A stretch of 64,000 nt of DNA from Marinibacterium sp. (lineage in GTDB: Bacteria; Pseudomonadota; Alphaproteobacteria; Rhodobacterales; Rhodobacteraceae). Positions 8,261-15,711 of this stretch are shown here, in pieces. Below the pieces are notes generated by a model. The model was not told where the DNA came from and searched no databases. It saw nothing but the letters and a program-made list of their open reading frames with translations. Made by a program: the position numbers and the translations under genes. Each line of letters starts with the position of its first letter. Positions within the stretch are counted from its first letter, which is position 1. The stretch is from positions 1 through 64,000 of the forward strand of contig JAEPNQ010000005.1 in NCBI GenBank assembly GCA_017643305.1, written 5' to 3'.

Positions 8261-8803
8261 ATGGCCGAAGCAGAAGAACATTACACCCTGCCGCGCCCGA
8301 CCTTTAGCAAGCCGGTGAAGCTGCTGATCGTGGTCGCGCCCTATTATCGTGCCATTGCCGACATGCTGATTGCCGGCGCCAAGGCCGAGATTGAGGCTGC
8401 AGGCGGCACTTGGGATCTGATCGAAGTGCCCGGCGCGCTGGAAGTCCCCACTGCAATCGGCATCGCCGACCGGCGATCGAACTTTGATGGTTATGTTGCG
8501 CTGGGTTGTGTGATCCGGGGCGAAACCACCCACTATGAAACCGTCTGCAACGATTCCAGCCGTGCGCTGCAGCTGATGGGGCTTCAGGGGCTGTGCATCG
8601 GCAACGGCATCCTGACCGTGGAAAACACCGATCAGGCGCTGGCGCGGGCTGACACGACTCGCGGCGACAAAGGGGCAGGGGCGGCCGCCGCCGCGCTGCA
8701 CCTGATCGCCCTGACCCGTAAATGGGGCGACGCGGGCAAGGGCATCGGGTTTCTGCCACGCGAAGAATACCGTGTGGCTGATGGCGGCGAGACAATGGAA
8801 TGA
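8261..8803 (+). CDS. ribH: 6,7-dimethyl-8-ribityllumazine synthase
   Basis: Penultimate riboflavin step: condenses the RibB product with the ribityl-aminopyrimidine to give lumazine. The 180-residue protein shows family motifs VPGALEVPTAI, GYVALGCVIRGETTHYE, and NGILTVEN followed by ALARAD. The start at 8261 lies one base after the ribB stop. The C-terminal extension after GDKGAGAAAAAL is typical of alphaproteobacterial RibH. It overlaps nusB by four bases (ATGA), so lumazine synthase and the antitermination factor are translationally coupled, a common arrangement. Confidence 0.93.
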   Translation: MAEAEEHYTLPRPTFSKPVKLLIVVAPYYRAIADMLIAGAKAEIEAAGGTWDLIEVPGALEVPTAIGIADRRSNFDGYVALGCVIRGETTHYETVCNDSSRALQLMGLQGLCIGNGILTVENTDQALARADTTRGDKGAGAAAAALHLIALTRKWGDAGKGIGFLPREEYRVADGGETME

Positions 8804-9270
8804 CGGAACTGTCCGGAAATCAGAAACGCCGCATGAAAGCCGCGGCCCGGCTTTATGCCGTTCAGGCGCTGTTCCAGATGGAAACCTCGGGCCAGACCGC
8901 AGATCAGGTGGTTGTGGAATTCCTCGATCACCGTTTCGGGTCCAGTTATGACGGCGCCGAAATGATTGATGGTGATATCAGCCTGTTCCGCCGGATCGTG
9001 GACCTTGCAGTGAATTACCAGGCCCCGGTTGACCAGATGACCGACCGGGCGCTGGTGGCCAAATGGCCGATTGCACGCATTGACCCGACCTTGCGGGGAC
9101 TGTTCCGAGCCGCAGGCGCAGAGCTGAGCCAGACAGATACACCGCCCAAAGTGGTCATCTCGGAATACGTGGACCTCGCGCGCGCCTTTCACCCTGAGGG
9201 CAAGGAAGCGTCGTTCGTGAATGCCGTGCTGGACCATATGGCGCGCGAGGCTCGACCCGAGGCATTCTGA
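8800..9270 (+). CDS. nusB: transcription antitermination factor NusB
   Basis: All-helical RNA-binding factor (156 residues) that with NusE binds boxA in rRNA leaders to promote antitermination. The N-terminus has the usual basic start followed by the family core AARLYAVQALFQME; later IDPTLRGLFRAAGAEL and VVISEYVDLARAF are characteristic. It is the last gene of the rib operon, overlapping ribH by four bases. The following gene is on the opposite strand, with about 80 bp between them. Confidence 0.93.
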   Translation: MTELSGNQKRRMKAAARLYAVQALFQMETSGQTADQVVVEFLDHRFGSSYDGAEMIDGDISLFRRIVDLAVNYQAPVDQMTDRALVAKWPIARIDPTLRGLFRAAGAELSQTDTPPKVVISEYVDLARAFHPEGKEASFVNAVLDHMAREARPEAF

Positions 9271-9349
9271 ACCGTCACCGACTACCTTGAAAGAAAGCAG
9301 CCAGAAAACGACCAAAGTTTCCGCTCACGCCGCTGCACCCCGTGTTGTG

Positions 9350-10912
9350 TCAACCACCTTGCCGCTGCTGTGGTGCCAAGGCATCCTGCAACGCCGCCAG
9401 CACCCGTTGCTTCGTGGCCTCGTCCAGATGATCCAATGCCACCGTCACCCGAGACCCATCCGCCGCCTGCTGGATCGTGGCCCGCTCGATGGCTTGCTTT
9501 GCACCGGTGACCCTGTAGGGCGTGATTTCCCGTGCGACCCCCTTGAAACGGGCAGGGGGCATCGGTTCCGCTTCAACCAGATCCTGCACCAGTGAATAGG
9601 TCTCATAGCTCATCACGATGCCGCCGGGCTCTGCGATACCTTCCATCCGCGCCGCCAGGTTCGCTTCGGCCCCGATGATGGTGTAATCCATCCGGTCGGC
9701 GGACCCAAAATTGCCTACGTTGCAATAGCCGGTGTTGATACCCATACGCGCCTGAAACGGGTGTTCCAGCCCGCGTGTGCGCCATTCGGTTTCCAGCTCC
9801 GACAGCCGCGCCTGCATGTCCAGCGCCATGCGCACGCAAGCCTGTGCGTCCCCCTGCGGCCCACGCGTTTCCGGATCCCCGAAAAACGCGACGATGGCAT
9901 CGCCGATGAACTTGTCGATGGTCGCGCCATGGGTTGCCGCGATTTGCGCCATTTCCGTAAAGTATTCATTCAACAGTTCGGTCAGCTCTTCGGGTTGCAG
10001 CCGCTCCGTTGTGGCAGTGAAATCCTTGATGTCGGAAAAGAACACTGTCAGCTTTTTGCGGTCAGTCGAGATCTCCACGTCCTTTTCCCCGGAGAAGATG
10101 GATTTGTAGACCTGCGGCGACAGGTATTTCGACAGCTTCATCGAAATCCCGGCCAGAAAGGCATTGTTCGCCTCCAGCTCATCATTCAGCTGCGAATAGG
10201 AAGAGGCCAGCCGGAATTGCAGATAGGCAAAAACAATCCCGATGCTGCCAGCGGCCAATAGATAAACCAGCAGCCAGCGAAACGTCATCAGATTGAAAGA
10301 AATTGGTTGGCTCACCGTTATGGTCTGGATGCCGCGGACATCGCCAACCTTCCAGTCGTGTTTGCGGCTCTCTTCGTGGCTGTTGTGACACTCCACACAG
10401 CCACCTGACATAACCACGGGCGTCGCCACTGTCAGCAAATGATCCCACACGCTGCCGGTATGTTCGACCAGCAGTTGTTCTCCCTCCACACCCTCGCGAA
10501 AGCGGGCGATTGCACTTTTTTCGAACTCGGTCAGGTTGTGTGGCGGGCGGTCGGTAAAGGGGAAATCGGACACGAACCGGTAGCTGACATTGCCTTCACG
10601 CGTGCCAATTGCTTTCCCGAGCTCGATCGACAGGGTGGCCGGTATCGGGATGGCGCCGTCTACCTCGGAATAATTGTGCATGGTTAGGGTCTGGCCCCCG
10701 CTTGACACCACCCTGCCCACCACGTTCTCGGCGTAATAGGACCGAACCCCGCTGATCACGGAATTCAGCGTACGTGCCTGCCGTTCCAGGTTTACGTCGG
10801 AAATGTTTTCAAGGTCTCGCCAGACCGCGACGGGCAGGGCGAGCACGCCAAGCAGAACGAGAACAATGAGGTAAAGCGGACGTTTCTGAAAAAAGCGGCC
10901 AACCTGTTCCAC
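9350..10912 (-). CDS. membrane adenylate cyclase with periplasmic c-type heme sensor domain
   Basis: A 520-residue class III nucleotide cyclase anchored in the inner membrane. Order: first membrane helix about 12-30; periplasmic domain about 31-208 resembling the DUF3365/Tll0287 family, with a heme-attachment motif CVECH at 172-176; second helix about 213-236; cytoplasmic linker; catalytic domain about 285-460. Catalytic residues are all visible: metal aspartates Asp294 (FFSDIKDF) and Asp338, base-selecting Lys334 (IDKFIGDA) and Asp409 (MDYTIIG), and Asn418/Arg422 (NLAARM). Lys plus Asp indicates ATP rather than GTP. I chose the GTG at 10912, which has AAGGAGGA upstream; the longer frame would run into the 6S RNA. 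Likely input is redox state or a heme ligand; output is cAMP. Confidence 0.88.
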   Translation of the reverse strand: MEQVGRFFQKRPLYLIVLVLLGVLALPVAVWRDLENISDVNLERQARTLNSVISGVRSYYAENVVGRVVSSGGQTLTMHNYSEVDGAIPIPATLSIELGKAIGTREGNVSYRFVSDFPFTDRPPHNLTEFEKSAIARFREGVEGEQLLVEHTGSVWDHLLTVATPVVMSGGCVECHNSHEESRKHDWKVGDVRGIQTITVSQPISFNLMTFRWLLVYLLAAGSIGIVFAYLQFRLASSYSQLNDELEANNAFLAGISMKLSKYLSPQVYKSIFSGEKDVEISTDRKKLTVFFSDIKDFTATTERLQPEELTELLNEYFTEMAQIAATHGATIDKFIGDAIVAFFGDPETRGPQGDAQACVRMALDMQARLSELETEWRTRGLEHPFQARMGINTGYCNVGNFGSADRMDYTIIGAEANLAARMEGIAEPGGIVMSYETYSLVQDLVEAEPMPPARFKGVAREITPYRVTGAKQAIERATIQQAADGSRVTVALDHLDEATKQRVLAALQDALAPQQRQGG

Positions 10913-10978
10913 AGCGCGGTCCTCCTTGGTTATGGCGATATAACCAAGGACGGCGCGTTCACACAACAACAGGTGGTA

Positions 10979-11149
10979 AAGGCGTGGCGGGACCACCAGT
11001 CAACCGTGGGGTTATGATTCCCGAGGACCTGTTGATACAGGTGGGCGCCAGGTAGCCGGACCAGGATCCGGGCAGAGCCAGCTCCCTCGGATTTGTGTAA
11101 GGCCACCGGAATGCAACCTGACACGCGAAGGGCAGAACCCGCCACCCCC
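10979..11149 (-). ncRNA. ssrS: 6S RNA (SsrS) candidate
   Basis: On the minus strand this gap between two divergent genes can fold into a long closed hairpin typical of 6S RNA. The 5' end (GGGGTGGCGGG) pairs with the 3' end (CCCGCCACGCC) with one mismatch. The early part contains CCCTTCGCG, matching the conserved TTCGC near the start of 6S RNAs. The 3' half (GGCTACCTGGCGCCCACCTG) matches what I remember of alphaproteobacterial 6S sequences. Length is about 170 nt, as expected. 6S RNA sequesters the housekeeping sigma-factor holoenzyme in stationary phase. Ends are approximate and I did not identify a clear promoter. Confidence 0.72.
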
Positions 11150-11210
11150 GTCAGATAGTCCTCTTAAGGGGCGGCGACAAGGGGGCATCGCGCGCAACGG
11201 CTTGCAATTT

Positions 11211-11225
11211 GTTCACGAATTGTTC
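11211..11225. promoter_or_regulatory. LexA (SOS) box upstream of mmcB
   Basis: The sequence GTTCACGAATTGTTC is an exact match to GTTC-N7-GTTC, the LexA operator type of alphaproteobacteria. It lies 14 bp before the mmcB start, where LexA binding would block the promoter. The same gap holds the 6S RNA on the other strand. Confidence 0.85.
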
Positions 11226-11239
11226 ACACTTATAACGTT

Positions 11240-11686
11240 ATGTTGGATCTGCAACCCGGACAACTCCTTGCGCGCGGTGTGTGCCGCCATCTGCGCAGCC
11301 ACAATTTCGTGTCGGTTGAAGAATTCGTGCCGTCGCGCGGGCTGCGCGTGGACGTTATGGGGCTGGGTCCCAAAGGTGAGCTTTGGGTCATCGAATGCAA
11401 ATCCAGCCGTGTGGATTTTCAGACTGACCGCAAATGGCAGGGCTACCTGGATTGGTGCGACCGATACTTCTGGGCCGTGGATGATACATTTCCGGCGGAC
11501 CTGTTGCCCTACGGTACCGGGCTGATCATCGCCGATGCCTATGGGGCCGAGATCGTGCGTATGGCCCCCGAACACAAGCTGCCCGGCGCTCGTCGCAAAA
11601 CACTGACTCAGAAATTTGCCCGTCACGCCGCCCGGCGCTGGCATTCCGCCCGCGATCCGGGATTTACCGAAGCTACGTTCGACTAA
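11240..11686 (+). CDS. mmcB: MmcB-family DNA repair protein
   Basis: A 148-residue protein of the MmcB family (formerly DUF1052), named for mitomycin C resistance and SOS-induced in Caulobacter. The fold is PD-(D/E)XK nuclease-like: Asp in RVDVMGLG followed by the IECKSS motif supplies the expected D...ExK pattern at about residues 38-56. Further conserved parts are WQGYLDWCDRYFWAV and GTGLIIADAYGAEIVR. The ATG at 11240 follows directly after a LexA box, so damage-dependent induction is very likely. The next gene is convergent, only a few bases away. Confidence 0.88.
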   Translation: MLDLQPGQLLARGVCRHLRSHNFVSVEEFVPSRGLRVDVMGLGPKGELWVIECKSSRVDFQTDRKWQGYLDWCDRYFWAVDDTFPADLLPYGTGLIIADAYGAEIVRMAPEHKLPGARRKTLTQKFARHAARRWHSARDPGFTEATFD

Positions 11687-11691
11687 CGCGC

Positions 11692-11883
11692 CTAGCGCTT
11701 GGCCTGTCCCCGCGCCGCTACCGCGGCTGCGCGCAGTTCTTCGGCAATTTCTTCCGCCTCTTCAGGGTCGAAATCCATCGGGATTTCCACCCCGGGCGCT
11801 TCCACATACAGGCGGACCATACCGCGATCTGTCGGGCCGATTTGCAGGTTCGCCTCGATATCGCGTTCGGTGTTGATGGTCAT
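11692..11883 (-). CDS. small acidic conserved protein (possibly DUF6324)
   Basis: The 63-residue protein starts at the ATG at 11883 behind a strong AGGAGG site. It contains a beta-rich N-terminal half (NLQIGPTDRGMVRLYVEAPG) and a strongly acidic helix (FDPEEAEEIAEELRAA) ending in a basic tail. I believe this matches a short uncharacterised alphaproteobacterial family, DUF6324, but that is from memory. No function is known. It converges with mmcB and is divergent from the broken acetyltransferase. Confidence 0.65.
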   Translation of the reverse strand: MTINTERDIEANLQIGPTDRGMVRLYVEAPGVEIPMDFDPEEAEEIAEELRAAAVAARGQAKR

Positions 11884-11949
11884 GTCCGCCTCCTGGGTGC
11901 TGAGGGATTTCCTGCTATCGCCAAGACGGTTGAATTTCAACCTTGGATC

Positions 11950-12419
11950 ATGGCCGACATAACTTTGCGACCCTACAAACCGCCGAAGGCGTGGCTGGTG
12001 GACCAGTACCAAATGCTCTATCGCCGCGACGAAGGCTTTAATGATACGTTCGGCCCGCTGGTCGACAACATCCTGCAGGATTTCGAATACGACCATGACC
12101 CGGCGCGCGAACACGGTTGGATCGCCGAGGCCGATGGCCGGCGGCTGGGGAGCATCTTCCGCGTCACTCGCGATGCAGATAGCATCAAACTTCGCCTGTG
12201 CCCGAAGCGCGCGACAAGGGTGCAGTCAAGCGCTGGCTGGCCGCAGGCATGGATTTTGCCTGCCGCACGAAGTACCACCATATGGTGCTATGGATCCACG
12301 AAAGCCACAAGGCAGCCTGCGTGCTTTATGCCGCGTTCGGCTGGAACCTGACCCGGTCGGAACCCGTCAACTCCTTTGGCGTCGGTCTTGTCGAACAGAC
12401 GTGGGTGATTGACTTCTAA
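11950..12419 (+). pseudogene. GNAT acetyltransferase, frameshifted
   Basis: The first frame (from ATG 11950) encodes a typical GNAT beginning: YRRDEGFNDTFGPLV, then GWIAEADGRRLGSIF and DADSIKLRL at about residue 78. It then runs into nonsense. The continuation is in the next frame from about 12198: VPEARDKGAVKRWLAAG, YHHMVLWIHESHKAACVLY and a normal C-terminus ending VEQTWVIDF. Intact relatives have a short hydrophobic strand between these two blocks (LRL, then a few residues, then PEARG), so a small deletion not divisible by three has removed about three residues and shifted the frame. The acetyl-CoA-binding loop is disrupted. It is a pseudogene unless the shift is a sequencing error. Confidence 0.8.
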
Positions 12420-12464
12420 CCCCCCTTGCAATCGGGTCGGACGGGGTCTAAACGATCCGGCAGT

Positions 12465-12541
12465 GCCGCCTTAGCTCAGTTGGTTAGAGCGCTGGATTGT
12501 GGATCCAGAGGTCCCCTGTTCAAGCCAGGGAGGCGGTACCA
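12465..12541 (+). tRNA. tRNA-His (anticodon GTG)
   Basis: A complete 77-nt cloverleaf: acceptor GCCGCCT/AGGCGGT, D-arm with AGCTCAGTTGGTTAGAGC, anticodon stem CTGGA/TCCAG around loop TTGTGGA (anticodon GTG), T-arm CCCTG TTCAAGC CAGGG and an encoded CCA. The base before position 1 is T, so G-1 is not encoded, and the discriminator is A73 rather than C73. This combination is the known alphaproteobacterial tRNA-His variant. Confidence 0.95.
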
Positions 12542-13145
12542 TCACTCAAAACAATCCAGAGCGGTTTGATCATAGACGCTGATGCGGTGCGAACACGGAA
12601 TGGGGCTGACAACACTCCACTCCGTCTTGTGCAGCAGCAAAGTCAGCTTGGTCTTCTGTTGGCCTACTGTTTCGCCGAGCAGGTCATAGCCAATTGCTTC
12701 CAAACATTCGGCTGTTCCGGATAACGCGTGCAGATTGCTTCTTCCCGCGTTACGCCGCGAACGCATTTTGGACACACTTGCCATCTTCCGTCCTTGAAGC
12801 TGAATGCCCGTGGGGTGCCTGAAAACCGTTCAATCCCGCCTGTCCCGGTCGCTTCGGCCTCTACGGTGTCAAAAATGGGTACGTGTAGAACCTTAAAATT
12901 CGCGGGTCATTTCTGAGCCCAGTTATCAAAGCTACTGGAGCTGTTTCTATTTGCCGTGTCTTGTTTGGCTGATCTGGCTTTGCATACCAGCCTAACCGTT
13001 GCCGGGATTGCAGCATTGGCTCGGATCAAGACACGATGGGTGGTATTCGCGTCTAAAGAGGCGCCCGCCTATACATGTGATGTGCAGCTGCGCGCAAAAT
13101 GCCAACCGCTGAACCGGACCCACACACCGCCCTTTACGGTCTGCC
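12542..13145. other. low-coding stretch downstream of tRNA-His
   Basis: About 600 bp without a convincing gene. On the minus strand one frame is open from 12906 down to a TAG at 12664 and reads like a protein fragment (FSFKDGRWQVCPKCVRG, with a CPKC pair, then TREEAICTRYPEQPNVWKQL). It has no usable start, so it may be a gene remnant. A second minus frame (12542-12784, 80 residues) lacks recognisable motifs. No integrase, attachment-site duplication or repeat is visible despite the tRNA neighbour. Confidence 0.4.
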
Positions 13146-13538
13146 TCAGCCCTGCCAGTTGCACCCCGTCGGCGGGCTCTTGGTGTTGGAAAACCCGTCA
13201 CGTCCGCACACGTCGCAATGCCATTTCTGCTGGCCTGATGCCATGCGCGCCGATCCCACCTGCCAGGAACAGAAGCGGTCTGTTTGTGGTTCGGGTTGGA
13301 TTTCATAAAAACGCCACCTCCCGAACAGACGTAGGTCGCCCGCGGCGGCGCGGCGGCGGACCCATATGGTTAGCGACGTCAGGAACAGCAGCCAGCAGAA
13401 CAGCACCAGCACCTGCGCGCTGGCGGTCTGGCTCAGTTCCAGGCTGCCGCCGGACTGGAAGGCCAGCCAGCCTCGGTCTGGTATGTCCAGTTCCGGACGA
13501 GACGGGGGGATGAGCGATGTGGTGGGGGCGAAAGACAT
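13146..13538 (-). CDS. hypothetical single-span membrane protein with C-terminal cysteines
   Basis: An unrecognised 130-residue protein. It has a Pro/Ser-rich start, one hydrophobic helix at about residues 44-62 (VLVLFCWLLFLTSLTIWV), an Arg-rich stretch just after it (RRRAAAGDLRLFGRWRF) and a hydrophilic C-terminal half with several Cys (FCSW, HCDVCGRDG, TGCNW) that might bind a metal. I took the ATG at 13538; a TTG 60 bases upstream would add 20 residues. Neither start has a good ribosome site. Its neighbours are decayed, so it could itself be a remnant. Confidence 0.45.
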   Translation of the reverse strand: MSFAPTTSLIPPSRPELDIPDRGWLAFQSGGSLELSQTASAQVLVLFCWLLFLTSLTIWVRRRAAAGDLRLFGRWRFYEIQPEPQTDRFCSWQVGSARMASGQQKWHCDVCGRDGFSNTKSPPTGCNWQG

Positions 13539-13682
13539 GAGCGTTCCAACAAGTATACCAACAGAGAGATGTTCCGGGATTGGTAACCAAAGCGACAAAA
13601 ATATGGCGCTAGATGGTCTAAAGAAGGTGAGAAATGTATATCACATGCCTATACGTTGCGCCGAATAACTGAACAATTTGAT

Positions 13683-13976
13683 ATGTTCCGCATGTCTTTC
13701 ATCCCGACTGCCCTGTTATGTGCCAGCTCCGCCCAGGTCGCGAACCCCTTTGCCGAAGTGCCGTGCAAACCCAGTTAGCGCCTGTATTCCAAGCTGAAAC
13801 AACAGTTTGGCGGCTATCACACGGCCCGGGGCCTGTGTGATCCGGAACAGACGATGAAGGTCTGGACCGATCGCCGGGGCAACTGAACGCTGGTGGTCAG
13901 CTAGGCCGCAGGGACCTCCTGTATCGTCGTGATGGGCGAGGACTGGATGCAAAGACCTGCGCAAGATCCCGCCTAG
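13683..13976 (+). pseudogene. secreted-protein gene with four in-frame stops
   Basis: Reading one continuous frame from ATG 13683 gives a signal-peptide-like start (MFRMSFIPTALLCASSAQVA), then protein-like blocks separated by stops: FAEVPCKPS, TAG, RLYSKLKQQFGGYHTARGL then CDPEQTMKVWTDRRGN, TGA, TLVVS, TAG, AAGTSCIVVMGEDW, and a final TAG. The blocks match the layout of small periplasmic proteins of unknown function common in Rhodobacteraceae (from memory). There is no frameshift: a single frame holds throughout. The first two internal stops are explained by single transitions (CAG to TAG, TGG to TGA). No functional product is expected. Confidence 0.7.
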
Positions 13977-14086
13977 GTTTTCAATCCCGAAACACTGCGT
14001 TTCCTTTTCGTCCCGGGGGTCGACAGGCGCCTGCGCGGTCCACATCATGATGCCCAACTGGATTCATGTCATCCTTTGGGGGAAAT

Positions 14087-14338
14087 ATGCGTTTTTCTGT
14101 CTTTGTCGGCCTGTGCGCCGCGCTTGCTACGCCGGTCCTTGCGGCCGGAACGGACCCGGTGGTGGTCTACCCGTATGCCAACATCGTCAACTACTGCCCG
14201 GCTGGTCTGCAGCCGGTAACAGTTGATGGCACTGTGATTTGTGGCACACCTACGACCATCGTGACCTACCAGCAGGCCGCGACAGCAGTTGGTGGTTATG
14301 GTCCCGCCAAATGCCGCGCCGGAACGAAAGGCTGCTAG
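14087..14338 (+). CDS. small secreted cysteine-containing protein
   Basis: The 83-residue protein begins with a Sec signal (MRFSVFVGLCAALATPVLA) and would leave a mature domain of about 63 residues with four cysteines (NYCPAG, VICGTP, AKCRAG, KGC), which could form two disulfides in the periplasm. I took the ATG at 14087, which has GGGGGA upstream, over one at 14066. I do not recognise a named family. It sits just after the multi-stop secreted-protein pseudogene, and the cspA gene converges on it. Confidence 0.65.
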   Translation: MRFSVFVGLCAALATPVLAAGTDPVVVYPYANIVNYCPAGLQPVTVDGTVICGTPTTIVTYQQAATAVGGYGPAKCRAGTKGC

Positions 14339-14385
14339 GCCATGATCCTTGCGGTCTCGCATGCCGGACAGCCACCGGCGATCGC

Positions 14386-14592
14386 TCAGAGCGGCTTGAG
14401 ATCTCCAGCCATCTGGCGGCCATCGCGGCCTTCGATCAGATCGTATTCGATTTTCTGATTATCGGTCAGCCCGGTCAGGCCCGACCGCTCTACAGCTGAA
14501 ATATGTACAAATACGTCCTTGCCGCCCTCATCCGGTGCGATAAAGCCGTAGCCTTTGGTGGTGTTAAACCATTTCACGGTGCCGCTTGGCAT
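14386..14592 (-). CDS. cspA: cold shock protein, CspA family
   Basis: A 68-residue single CSD (S1-like beta-barrel) protein that binds single-stranded RNA or DNA and melts RNA secondary structure. Both RNA-binding motifs are present: RNP1 as KGYGFIAP and RNP2 as VFVHIS, after the usual start MPSGTVKWFNTT. The C-terminus (KIEYDLIEGRDGRQMAGDL) is of the alphaproteobacterial type. About 215 bp of non-coding DNA lies upstream before the divergent ArsC-like gene, enough for a long structured 5' leader as is common for csp genes, but I see no defined element there. Confidence 0.93.
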   Translation of the reverse strand: MPSGTVKWFNTTKGYGFIAPDEGGKDVFVHISAVERSGLTGLTDNQKIEYDLIEGRDGRQMAGDLKPL

Positions 14593-14808
14593 TGTCCCGT
14601 GTCTCCTTCAACATTGCCGTTCGCCTGACATTTGCCAGAGTTGTTAAATAGCCAGCGCGCCCCCTAGGCCGGTCTTGAAATTGCAAACCGGATTGAAGTC
14701 GGGCGACCGACCTTGCAAACAAGATCGTACTGTATGTGCGAAAATCAAGAAATTCGCATCAAAATTTATGCGCCGATGAGCGCAGGCAGAGGAAAGGAAA
14801 CCGACCGT

Positions 14809-15126
14809 ATGCGTCTTTTTGGGCTAAAAAACTGCGGTACCTGCCGTAAGGCACTGAAAGCACTTCCAAATGCTGAATTTATTGATGTTCGGGCCGATGG
14901 AATACCCACCGAAACGCTTGCGCTAGCTTTTAAGCAGTTTGATGAAAAATTACTCAATACGCGATCAACCACATGGCGCAGTTTGACCGAATCCGAACGA
15001 GCCCAGCCGCCGCTGGAGCTGATAGTGGCGCATCCCACTTTGATGAAAAGACCACTGATCGAAGCAAATGGCACGCTGCATCTGGGCTGGACGGACGCCA
15101 CCCGGGCGGCTCTTGGCGTTGATTGA
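14809..15126 (+). CDS. ArsC/Spx-family thioredoxin-fold protein
   Basis: A 105-residue protein of the arsenate reductase/Spx/YffB superfamily. The N-terminal motif LKNCGTCRKALKAL carries the CxxC site at about residues 8-11, and HPTLMKRPLIEANG is the conserved C-terminal block. The Arg residues needed for arsenate chemistry cannot be judged without alignment, and no ars genes are nearby, so arsenate reduction is uncertain; a glutathione-dependent reductase of YffB type is as likely. I chose the ATG at 14809 (AGGAAAGGAA upstream) because it places MRLFGLKNC at the usual N-terminus. Confidence 0.8.
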   Translation: MRLFGLKNCGTCRKALKALPNAEFIDVRADGIPTETLALAFKQFDEKLLNTRSTTWRSLTESERAQPPLELIVAHPTLMKRPLIEANGTLHLGWTDATRAALGVD

Positions 15127-15162
15127 TCCAGTGCCTATCTAGCGAAGGCAAGGAGACCACCG

Positions 15163-15531
15163 ATGAGAAATGCAGCGCTTGTTCTCGGGATTATTGCCGG
15201 GTTGTTCGGCATGGTCGTGGGATTCTTCAGCTATGGCTACACTACCGCCGTCGAACATTTCGGTGAGGTTGACGGCGTGTTCGAACAGGTCGCCAACATC
15301 CAGACCGTGCGGCTCGCCAGCGTGATCGCGCCGCTTCTGGCTATTGCGGGCGGGGCCATGGCCCGGTCCCGCGCCCTGTGGGGCGGCATTGCGCTGCTTC
15401 TTTCAGCAGGGGGTATGTATTACGCTTTTGGTTTTGGTGTATTCACCGTGTTCCCCATCGCCTTTGCGGCAACCGCCGGGGTGCTGGCCATCGCGGCGGG
15501 CAAACCGGATGAACCGAAGGCGCATTTCTAG
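15163..15531 (+). CDS. small polytopic membrane protein
   Basis: A 122-residue hydrophobic protein with about four membrane segments (near residues 4-26, 50-66, 71-88 and 91-110), a short acidic loop (VEHFGEVDGVFEQ) between the first two and a Lys/Glu-rich tail. An AAGGAG site lies at the right distance from the ATG. I do not recognise a named family; it resembles the small DUF4064-like membrane proteins in layout only. It follows the ArsC-like gene by about 35 bp and could be co-transcribed. Confidence 0.7.
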   Translation: MRNAALVLGIIAGLFGMVVGFFSYGYTTAVEHFGEVDGVFEQVANIQTVRLASVIAPLLAIAGGAMARSRALWGGIALLLSAGGMYYAFGFGVFTVFPIAFAATAGVLAIAAGKPDEPKAHF

Positions 15532-15711
15532 GTACCGGGTCGGCCCGATTTCCATTTGATTGCCAAAATCTCGGTGTGAGCCTGCTCTGCACGGCGTGCT
15601 TTTCGGCGGATTAGACGACATTTACTACACTCTGATCGGATCCTGAACGTTTTGCTGCAGGTTCTACGTCTGCGTCGGTTGGGGGAATTGGAAATCAACT
15701 AAGATCAGGTG

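Noticed and set aside
10913..10996. Longer N-terminus for the adenylate cyclase
   Set aside because: It would extend into the 6S RNA candidate, and the GTG at 10912 has a near-perfect ribosome site.
12465..12541. Integrated element at tRNA-His
   Set aside because: No integrase, no duplicated tRNA 3' end and no mobile genes were found within the window; kept only as a question in the findings.
12956..13513. 185-codon plus-strand frame
   Set aside because: It is Arg/Pro/Ser-rich without motifs and overlaps a more protein-like minus-strand frame with a membrane helix.
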